Assembly: GCA_021826605.1 (NCBI GenBank)
Contig: JAKAZF010000071.1
Coordinates: 1 to 9,231 of the forward strand
DNA from: Planctomycetota bacterium
GTDB lineage: Bacteria; Planctomycetota; Phycisphaerae; WQYP01
Direction of reading: 5' to 3'
Length of the DNA stretch: 9,231 nucleotides
Shown here: positions 1 through 5,241 of the stretch, one piece after another
How positions within the stretch are numbered: position 1 is the stretch's first letter
Layout of the letters: the number at the start of each line of letters is the position of its first letter
Made by a program: the position numbers and the translations under genes
The notes under the pieces: model-generated
The model's input: only the letters and a program-made list of their open reading frames with translations
Told to the model about the DNA's origin: nothing
The model's database searches: none

Positions 1-717
1 GGCCTGATCCACCACCGCGCGAATCAACGATTCGCCACCGCGCGGAATCGCCAGGTCCACCAGACCTTCCGCGGTAACCAGCACGCCCACCGCCGCACGA
101 TTCGTGGTGGTAATAAGTTGTACCGCATTGGGATCCATTTGCGAATGGATCAGGGCCTCGCGAATAATTTCTGCAATGGCCTGATTGCTGCGGATCGATT
201 CCTTCCCGCCGCGCAGAATGCAGGCATTGCCGCTTTTCAGGCAAAGCGCCGCCGCATCGCTTGTAACATTGGGACGACTTTCATAAATAATGGCTATCAC
301 GCCAATCGGAACGCGCCGCTTTTCCACCCGCAGGCCGTTGGGCCGATCATACGCTTCGATCGTTTGTCCAACCGGGTCGGTTTGTCCGGCGATTTCCCGT
401 ACACTGACCGCCATGGCGTCAAGCTTTTTTTCCGTCAACGTAAGCCGCGATATCATGGGCAACGCAAGATTGTCATTTTTGGCATCTCGAAGATCGGCCG
501 CATTGGCCTCGAGCAACTCCGCTTTGCGTGCGATAATGCCATCGGCGATCCGCAGCAGGGCGGCATTGCGAACGTTGCCGCTTAAGGTCGCCAATTGTCG
601 CGCGGCCTGCCGGGCCTGCCGGGCCATGGTGAGAATGTCTCGGGTGATATCGGCCAGATCGGTCTGACCGATGTTGGCTGCGCCGGGTTTAAGATCTGAA
701 ATTGTTGAGCTTTGCAT
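1..717 (-). CDS. proA: Gamma-glutamyl phosphate reductase (glutamate-5-semialdehyde dehydrogenase), 5' part
   Basis: This enzyme carries out the NADPH-dependent reduction of glutamyl-5-phosphate to glutamate-5-semialdehyde, the second step of proline synthesis, in the cytoplasm. Translation of the reverse strand gives 239 residues without a stop and runs off the left edge; the family is usually about 415-420 residues. Family motifs are clear: RVPIGVIAIIYESRPNV followed by TSDAAALCLKSGNACILRGG (about residues 134-171), and IPRGGESLIR at 224-233. The catalytic cysteine of the family lies further on and is outside the window. The start ATG (715-717) is preceded by AGGAG (CTCCT at 723-727 on the plus strand) with 5-nt spacing, which fixes the start. 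The N-terminus is about 15-20 residues longer than in many homologues. It is the first gene of its transcription unit and is divergent from the membrane-protein gene at 873. No proB is visible. Confidence 0.95.
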   Translation of the reverse strand, partial: MQSSTISDLKPGAANIGQTDLADITRDILTMARQARQAARQLATLSGNVRNAALLRIADGIIARKAELLEANAADLRDAKNDNLALPMISRLTLTEKKLDAMAVSVREIAGQTDPVGQTIEAYDRPNGLRVEKRRVPIGVIAIIYESRPNVTSDAAALCLKSGNACILRGGKESIRSNQAIAEIIREALIHSQMDPNAVQLITTTNRAAVGVLVTAEGLVDLAIPRGGESLIRAVVDQA

Positions 718-872
718 GGCAACTCCTATGGTTCCTGAACCAAATGTTATTTTAGCATATTTTTCTCCGATGCGCGTGCGATATGATCCCGGCAAAAGGC
801 GGACAGACGCTTGAAATTCCGTTATGCTGCAACTCCGATGCCGGGTAGAATGCGGTTGTATGGAATAATGCC
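718..872. promoter_or_regulatory. Divergent intergenic region between proA and the membrane-protein gene
   Basis: This 155-bp gap separates two divergently transcribed genes, so it should carry a promoter in each direction. The part next to proA (about 741-775) is AT-rich compared with its surroundings, and on the minus strand it contains a TATGCT/TAAAAT-like stretch that could be a -10 region for proA. No convincing -35/-10 pair with standard spacing was found for either gene. No gene is seen here. Confidence 0.35.
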
Positions 873-1484
873 ATGAACACACCAATGGAATCGAATCAGC
901 AGAAAAACCCGCTTTCGCCGGAGCAACTGGCGCAAATTGGCGAGGCACGGATGAATGCTTCGCAGATTTTGCGGGCGGCGCTGATTGCACACCGCGAGTT
1001 TGTGGGGCTTGTTCTCATGGGAGCGCTGACGGCAATGTTTGCCTGTTACGGAGGCATCAGCGTTTCTTCTCTGATTATGGGACTCTGGATGATTGTGGGC
1101 GGAATTATCGAACATCTTGGTGAACAGCGTATTCGACGATTGGACCCCGATGTTTTCAAAATCCTGGTTCGAAATCAGATCTTGCTGGGTATCATGTTTG
1201 TGGTAATCAGCGCGTGGTGGATGCTGACAGTTGCAACGGGATCGGATAAGGATTTGGCTGGCACCGGCCAGACTTTGAATAATCTCGGTATTGCCGCCAC
1301 GCAGATGATGCCACTGGTGAAATTGATGCTGTATGCCGCCTATGGCTCGGTGGGGGTGTTCGGTATTTTCTGGCAGGGGTATCTGGCCTGGTACTACAGC
1401 CGCCGCCAAAAGCAATTGATGGAATATATTCAAGAAACGCCCAAATGGATTCTCGATATGCAACAGTCCGGCATTTTAGGATAA
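873..1484 (+). CDS. Hypothetical four-helix membrane protein
   Basis: I do not recognise this 203-residue protein. It has a polar N-terminal stretch of about 40 residues and then four likely membrane segments: about 43-60, 64-82 and 98-118 (ending in a Trp-Trp-containing stretch), and a longer one near 143-170. After that comes a basic, aromatic cytoplasmic-type tail (YYSRRQKQ near 169-176). The loop between helices 2 and 3 is charged (EQRIRRLD). There is no signal peptide and no recognisable catalytic motif. The start ATG has only a weak GGA at 8-nt spacing. The C-terminus overlaps the convergent hydrolase gene by 9 bp. The antisense frame is also open for about 213 codons, but its product is rich in His, Gln and Asn, with no recognisable domain. 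The hydrophobic periodicity favours the plus strand. The function is unknown. Confidence 0.75.
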   Translation: MNTPMESNQQKNPLSPEQLAQIGEARMNASQILRAALIAHREFVGLVLMGALTAMFACYGGISVSSLIMGLWMIVGGIIEHLGEQRIRRLDPDVFKILVRNQILLGIMFVVISAWWMLTVATGSDKDLAGTGQTLNNLGIAATQMMPLVKLMLYAAYGSVGVFGIFWQGYLAWYYSRRQKQLMEYIQETPKWILDMQQSGILG

Positions 1485-2273
1485 CAGTTCGCCGGGAATC
1501 TCCAGAACCATGTTGTCATACGCCACACGAACATTGTCGGGTAAATCTCGCTCGATATCCTGATGGCTCACATCATGCGACAGGTGCGTAAAATAAGCGC
1601 GCCGCGGTTTGAGATCATCAATGATGGCCAGAGCCTGTGAAAAAGACAGATGCGTGGGGTGCGGCCGCGGGCGCAGAGCGTCGATAATTAGTGTATCCAG
1701 GTTTCGGAGATTGGCTCGCTCTGCGGCCGGGATATCCGCACAATCGGTGCAGTAGGCAAAGTTGCCAATGCGGAATCCCAACACAGATGCCCGCCCGTGT
1801 GGCAGCACAATGGGTTGCCACCGCACGCCAAAAATGTCGTGCGGGCCATCAATGATTTTCGGTTCCAACTCCGGACGGTACACGCCGGCTTGCGTCTGGC
1901 GTGTGAATGCATAGCTGAATGCCTGCTGCAGCGTGCGCATGGTGGCTTCGGCGGCATAAACGGGCAGCGGAGATCCCAGGATGGTGTTATAGCGTCGGAT
2001 ATCATCGAGGCCAAAGATATGATCAGCGTGGCCATGCGTAAAAACCACGGCATGAATCAAGTCCACTTTGTTGGCTATCGCCTGAAGCCTCAACTCCGGC
2101 GTGGTATCCACCAGAACCGATTTGCCGCCGTAAGAAACCAGAATGCTGCAGCGCGTGCGCTGATCGCGTGTATCCGTACTTAAGCAGACTTGGCAGTGGC
2201 ATCCGATCATGGGAACTCCAGCCGAGGTGCCTGAGCCAAGTATCACGATTCGTAATGGAGGCATTTGCTTCAT
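1476..2273 (-). CDS. MBL-fold metallohydrolase, PhnP-like
   Basis: This is a cytoplasmic metallo-beta-lactamase-fold phosphodiesterase-type hydrolase of about 265 residues. The N-terminus has the family signature GSGTSAGVPMIGC followed by a CxCxxC cluster (Cys25, Cys27, Cys30), which binds a structural zinc in PhnP-type proteins. The metal-binding motif HGHADH lies at residues 80-85. Further ligands are likely the His in LPHGR, the Asp in CTDCADIP and the His in FTHLSHD. The HPTHLSFSQAL motif near the C-terminus is also typical. PhnP itself cleaves phosphoribosyl 1,2-cyclic phosphate, but no phn genes are nearby, so the substrate is unknown. The start is uncertain. The frame stays open to 2390, and ATG 2336 has a GGTGG upstream, but homologues begin just before the RIVILGSG strand, so ATG 2273 (or 2264) is preferred. 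It overlaps the upstream convergent gene by 9 bp at their 3' ends. Confidence 0.9.
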   Translation of the reverse strand: MKQMPPLRIVILGSGTSAGVPMIGCHCQVCLSTDTRDQRTRCSILVSYGGKSVLVDTTPELRLQAIANKVDLIHAVVFTHGHADHIFGLDDIRRYNTILGSPLPVYAAEATMRTLQQAFSYAFTRQTQAGVYRPELEPKIIDGPHDIFGVRWQPIVLPHGRASVLGFRIGNFAYCTDCADIPAAERANLRNLDTLIIDALRPRPHPTHLSFSQALAIIDDLKPRRAYFTHLSHDVSHQDIERDLPDNVRVAYDNMVLEIPGELLS

Positions 2274-2457
2274 AAAGGTAAATGTAAGCGTCATCAAATT
2301 TTGAAGCAAGTTGGAAAATGTGCCGATAATTTTCATATCGCCACCGCAATGGCCGGGGATTCTGCCGCCACCCGCAGGAAGCCGGGCCAAAGTGCTGAAA
2401 AAAGCGCGTCACCTTCTAATGGTGATGCCGGAGAAGTAATGTTAAGGAGCCTCCTTG
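2274..2457. promoter_or_regulatory. Divergent intergenic region between the hydrolase and the receiver-like gene
   Basis: This 184-bp gap should hold the promoters of the two diverging genes. If the hydrolase starts at 2336, the gap shrinks to about 120 bp. No clear -35/-10 pair was found. The right part carries an inverted repeat (2406-2428) and a strong ribosome-binding site, AAGGAG, at 2444-2449. Confidence 0.3.
2406..2428 (+). promoter_or_regulatory. Inverted repeat / stem-loop upstream of the receiver-like gene
   Basis: GCGTCACC at 2406-2413 pairs with GGTGATGC at 2421-2428 (8 bp including one G-U) across the 7-nt loop TTCTAAT. It lies about 30 bp upstream of the start codon. It could be a leader hairpin or an operator for a dimeric regulator. 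No T-run follows, so it is not a terminator. Confidence 0.35.
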
Positions 2458-3000
2458 ATGATTGTAAGGCCTTTTGAGATTATGAGTTTTCTGATCGTGG
2501 AAGATGATGTCGGACGTTTGATGGCTCTGGCGGAAGCTTTTACCGAAGCTCGAATCTATAACAAGCTCGTTGGCTTGCCAACTGGAAAGGCCGCTTTGGA
2601 ATATCTCGGATCAGGAACGCACCATTCGGGGAAAGCCGCGGCCGATGCGCTGATGTTCAGTGATGTCATGTCGGACATTTCATGGCAGGAATTGGTGCGG
2701 ACAATCAAAGGCAATCCTTTATTTGAACATTTGCGGCTGGTGCTTTTGACGGACAAACCCGTTAAGGAAATTATTTCCGGTGATATGGGCAGCGCGGTGG
2801 ATTTGATTTTGCCGCGGGAAATCCGTGCCCATGAACTCATGGAAAGTCTGCACAAAATTCCCGGCTCCTGGTGCAGTTTTGTGCGCCCCAGTCCCAATGA
2901 GCCGCTCAAGCCCGTGGGGCAAACATCCGGCACTTCAGCATTGCATTCTGATTCCCCAGCTCCCGTAAGTAACTATGACATTGCTGCATCCGCCATGTGA
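2458..3000 (+). CDS. Degenerate single-domain response-regulator (receiver-like) protein
   Basis: The protein has about 180 residues. An N-terminal CheY-like fold is suggested by the strand FLIVEDD (residues 11-17) with its acidic Glu/Asp cluster. A central stretch, ALMFSDVMSD (64-73), sits where the phosphoacceptor Asp belongs. VLLTD (95-99) carries the conserved switch Thr98, and the DLILP strand (115-119) follows. Key features are altered: the Pro and Gly after the phosphoacceptor are missing. Depending on a one-residue gap, the acceptor aligns to Asp69 or Ser68. The usual Lys before the last Pro is Leu118. Phosphorylation is therefore doubtful. A polar, probably disordered tail of about 45 residues follows, with no DNA-binding or output domain. 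AAGGAG at 2444-2449 supports ATG 2458 (8-nt spacing); TTG 2455 and ATG 2482 are alternatives. No histidine kinase is adjacent. The 3' end overlaps the convergent flavoprotein gene by 28 bp. Confidence 0.75.
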   Translation: MIVRPFEIMSFLIVEDDVGRLMALAEAFTEARIYNKLVGLPTGKAALEYLGSGTHHSGKAAADALMFSDVMSDISWQELVRTIKGNPLFEHLRLVLLTDKPVKEIISGDMGSAVDLILPREIRAHELMESLHKIPGSWCSFVRPSPNEPLKPVGQTSGTSALHSDSPAPVSNYDIAASAM

Positions 3001-4283
3001 ATTCCCGCGAGAAAACCCGTGGAAAAGGCGAGTTGCAGATTATATCCGCCACTGGGCCCGGTCAGGTCCAATACTTCCCCGGCAAGAAAAAGCCGCGGAT
3101 GAATCCGTGATTCCATGGTGTCCGGATTGACTTCATCAAGCCGCACACCGCCGGCTGTGACCATCGCTTCCTTAAAACCGCGCGTGGCATAAACGGTTAA
3201 TGCGGTCGCTTTAAGCCGCTCGATGAGTTTCTGAATCTGCCGCGTCGTCAGATTGGCACAGACTTGCCATTGATCGATATCGGTCAAACGGCAAAGCATT
3301 TCCGCTAATCGCTGCGGAACAATTTCCGCCAGTTTGGATCGCACCAGTTTCTTGCCCTCGGTGCTGTGCCATTGCCGCAACAGGTTTGCTAAATCCTCAT
3401 GGCCACGGTGCCGCACAAAATCGATCCGCAGGATTATTTCGGGAAATTTTTCCAGCAGTTCCGCGACGATTTCGGAAATATTCAACACCGCCGGACCGGA
3501 TAAACCAAAATGCGTGAACATCAGGTCATTGATGCTCGGCTCGGGTTTACCGGTCGCCAGGCGCGGCAGCGGCCCCGGAGCCTCAATGCGCACCGTAACA
3601 TCCTGTACCGCAAGCCCCTTGAGTTCCGTAATCCAAGGTTCTTTGCACAGCAGCGGCACAATGGCGGGACGGGGGGTAATGATGCGATGGCCCAGGCCCT
3701 GCGCAAAGCTGTATCCGTCGCCCGTGGTTCCCATCCGGGTATAGCTTTGCCCGCCAACGGCGATCAGCAGAATCCGGCTTGTGAATAGCCGGCCTGTGCT
3801 GGTAATGACATGAAACAATTCACTTGATGCATTCCATGTAACCGTCCCGGCGGCGCACGGTGCGTGAATCTCAACGCCCAATTCGCGCATCCGCTGCACC
3901 ATGGCATTGACAACGGAACTGGCTTTGTTCGAATCGGGATAAATTTTCCCGTCATGCTCTTCATGCGTGCTTACGCCCTGGCGGGCAAACCAGTCGCGAA
4001 GGCCGAGATTATCCATCGCACGCAATGCCGGCGTAAGAAATCGGCCATTGCGTCCAAATTGTCCGATGAGAAAATCGATATCACCCGCATTGGTCAAATT
4101 GCATCGCCCGCCCCCGCAAACCAGCACTTTAATTCCCGGTTGCTGGTTTTTTTCCAGCACGGCAATTGGTGGCAGCGCTTGTCCGCGGGCAATAAATGTT
4201 TCACCGCAGGCAATAGCCGCCATCATGCCCGCAGCTCCGGCTCCGAGAATAATGATCTCATAAGGCGTGGCGGCTTGCGTCAT
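2973..4283 (-). CDS. YhiN/HI0933-family NAD(P)/FAD-dependent flavoprotein
   Basis: This 436-residue flavoprotein, full length for its family, belongs to the group annotated as HI0933/YhiN/BaiN-like oxidoreductases. The N-terminal Rossmann motif GAGAAGMMAA (residues 14-23) binds FAD. The family signatures follow in order: CGGGRCNLTN (56-65), YPDSNKASSVV (115-125), THFGLSGPAVL (257-267), VTAGGV (375-380) and the C-terminal FAD-binding block AGEVLDLTGPSGGYNLQ (401-417) followed by LAFSTG. The physiological reaction of most family members is not established, so none is assigned here. It is the last gene of a three-gene minus-strand cluster, 14 bp downstream of the thioesterase gene. An AGGA about 9 nt before ATG 4283 supports the start. 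Its last 28 bp are shared with the convergent receiver-like gene. Confidence 0.95.
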   Translation of the reverse strand: MTQAATPYEIIILGAGAAGMMAAIACGETFIARGQALPPIAVLEKNQQPGIKVLVCGGGRCNLTNAGDIDFLIGQFGRNGRFLTPALRAMDNLGLRDWFARQGVSTHEEHDGKIYPDSNKASSVVNAMVQRMRELGVEIHAPCAAGTVTWNASSELFHVITSTGRLFTSRILLIAVGGQSYTRMGTTGDGYSFAQGLGHRIITPRPAIVPLLCKEPWITELKGLAVQDVTVRIEAPGPLPRLATGKPEPSINDLMFTHFGLSGPAVLNISEIVAELLEKFPEIILRIDFVRHRGHEDLANLLRQWHSTEGKKLVRSKLAEIVPQRLAEMLCRLTDIDQWQVCANLTTRQIQKLIERLKATALTVYATRGFKEAMVTAGGVRLDEVNPDTMESRIHPRLFLAGEVLDLTGPSGGYNLQLAFSTGFLAGIHMADAAMS

Positions 4284-4297
4284 TGCTTGCGATCCTG

Positions 4298-4729
4298 TTA
4301 TGGTTGCGCGCCGGTCGGGCAGTGACTGAAATTGTCGCGCGGGATGGCAAGATCTTCCGGAATGGCCGTGGGTTCGCCTTTTCGGTTAACGCAGGCAATG
4401 GTGCTTTCAGCGGTGGTCAGCAGCAGTCGGGACTGCCGATTATACAATTCATAAACATGGTCGATGCGGGCACGGGTTTGTCGATTGATTCGGGTAACAA
4501 GCTCCAAATCATCATCGTAACGAATGGGGCGTTTGAAATTGACGCTGATTCGGGCCACGACGAAAATAAATCCCCGGTCTTCCAGATCGCGGTAGGTTAT
4601 GCCCGACTGGCGTAACAATTCGGTTCGGCCCATTTCAAAATAAGGCAGATAACTGGAGTGGTGCAGATACCCCATGGGATCACATTCCACATAACGCACA
4701 CGAATGTAAATAATGTTCTGCAGATTCAT
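4298..4729 (-). CDS. YbgC-type hotdog acyl-CoA thioesterase
   Basis: This is a 143-residue single hotdog-fold thioesterase of the 4HBT/YbgC group, which hydrolyses acyl-CoA or related thioesters in the cytoplasm. The N-terminal signature is clear: RVRYVECDPMGYLHHSSYLPYFE at about residues 10-32, with the catalytic Asp17 and the following His23/His24-x-x-Tyr pattern, then the helix MGRTELLR (33-40). NFKRPIRYDDDLEL in the middle is typical of the central strands. The length is normal. The ribosome-binding site is weak (GGAA about 7 nt before the ATG). It sits between the glutaredoxin-like gene (32-bp gap upstream) and the flavoprotein gene (14-bp gap downstream) on the same strand. The acyl substrate cannot be told from the sequence. 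Confidence 0.93.
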   Translation of the reverse strand: MNLQNIIYIRVRYVECDPMGYLHHSSYLPYFEMGRTELLRQSGITYRDLEDRGFIFVVARISVNFKRPIRYDDDLELVTRINRQTRARIDHVYELYNRQSRLLLTTAESTIACVNRKGEPTAIPEDLAIPRDNFSHCPTGAQP

Positions 4730-4762
4730 GCAAGCATTTCCGTATTTTTACTGCTGGTGTGA

Positions 4763-5032
4763 TTATTCAATTCCGGCAAGCCGGTTGCCCGGCTCATTAT
4801 AAAACAGAAGTCCCAGCTTGTCGGGGTCAACCTGTCCGCGAAAGCGCTCAGTGCCGTCTACGAGGACAACCGGTACGTCTTTTGCATATTTTTCCAGCAA
4901 TTCCGCATTTCCGGTGATATCAATTTTTTCAATAACCACGGGAACGGATTTGGGCAGTGAAAGCTCAATCGCCTTACATGCCGTATCACAGATCGGACAA
5001 TGAGGTTTGATATAAATGGTTATGCGATGCAT
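4763..5032 (-). CDS. Glutaredoxin-like (DUF836-type) small thiol protein
   Basis: This is an 89-residue thioredoxin-fold protein. The first strand, RITIYIKP, is followed by the redox motif C12-P-I-C15. Then come DITGNAELLEKYAKDVPVVL, which holds the cis-Pro54 position, and a C-terminal FRGQVDPDKL typical of short DUF836/glutaredoxin-like proteins. It probably acts as a cytoplasmic disulfide reductant, but the partner is unknown. The reading frame stays open upstream to 5146, but that extension does not look like protein. GGAG 8 nt before ATG 5032 and homology starting at the first beta strand decide the start. It is the first gene of the apparent glutaredoxin-thioesterase-flavoprotein unit. 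Confidence 0.88.
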   Translation of the reverse strand: MHRITIYIKPHCPICDTACKAIELSLPKSVPVVIEKIDITGNAELLEKYAKDVPVVLVDGTERFRGQVDPDKLGLLFYNEPGNRLAGIE

Positions 5033-5077
5033 ATTGCTTACTCCGCTGTTTTCTCGGATCGTAACTAACCGCAGCCT

Positions 5078-5092
5078 GCGGGTTTTTCCCGC
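5078..5092 (-). promoter_or_regulatory. Small perfect hairpin in the presumed leader of the glutaredoxin-like gene
   Basis: GCGGG at 5078-5082 and CCCGC at 5088-5092 form a 5-bp all-GC stem around a five-base loop (T5 on plus, A5 on minus). It lies 46-60 nt upstream of the start codon and just downstream of a possible -10 box TATAGT (5104-5099, minus strand), so it could sit at the very 5' end of the transcript. It might stabilise the RNA. The role is inferred. Confidence 0.3.
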
Positions 5093-5155
5093 GTTCTTAC
5101 TATACCCGTTCCCGCTATGGTTTGCATCAAAAGAGCGTTGTGACAAGCGTTTGCC

Positions 5156-5184
5156 TTGACGATTCGGCTTGTGGATGATAGCTT
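5156..5184 (+). promoter_or_regulatory. Candidate sigma-70-type promoter for the SH3b gene
   Basis: TTGACG at 5156-5161 matches the -35 consensus at 5 of 6 positions. TAGCTT at 5179-5184 is a weak -10 (3 of 6), with ideal 17-bp spacing. It would give a leader of about 50 nt before ATG 5242. No experimental support is available. Confidence 0.35.
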
Positions 5185-5229
5185 CACTGGTGTTAGGGAC
5201 TCTGTATCTTGAGCCTCACAAAGGACTGT

Positions 5230-5235
5230 AGGAGG
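5230..5235 (+). promoter_or_regulatory. Strong ribosome-binding site fixing the SH3b gene start
   Basis: A full AGGAGG lies 6 nt before ATG 5242. It selects this start over the in-frame TTG at 5209 and places the signal peptide at the true N-terminus. Confidence 0.85.
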
Positions 5236-5241
5236 TCATTT

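Larger units (their letters stand above)
5033..5241. promoter_or_regulatory. Divergent intergenic region between the glutaredoxin-like and SH3b genes
   Basis: This roughly 209-bp gap should drive transcription both ways. On the plus side it holds a plausible promoter (5156-5184) and a strong ribosome-binding site. On the minus side there is a TATAGT box (5104 to 5099) and a perfect short hairpin (5078-5092) in the presumed leader. No gene is seen in it. Confidence 0.4.

Noticed and set aside
118..667. Two plus-strand open frames across the proA region
   Set aside because: Both are antisense to a clear ProA sequence with family motifs.
822..1463. 213-codon open frame antisense to the four-helix membrane-protein gene
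   Set aside because: The product is rich in His, Gln, Asn and Arg with no recognisable domain, whereas the plus strand shows regular membrane segments. It is a shadow frame.
2274..2390. N-terminal extension of the MBL hydrolase to 2390
   Set aside because: The extra 39 residues precede the point where the family begins and show no conserved pattern; an internal start near 2264-2273 (possibly 2336) is more likely.
5033..5146. N-terminal extension of the glutaredoxin-like protein to 5146
   Set aside because: The extension would cover the presumed promoter and hairpin, lacks a fold, and ATG 5032 has a good ribosome-binding site.
5209..5241. TTG start for the SH3b gene
   Set aside because: It would encode the AGGAGG ribosome-binding site and place 11 polar residues before the signal peptide; ATG 5242 is clearly preferred.
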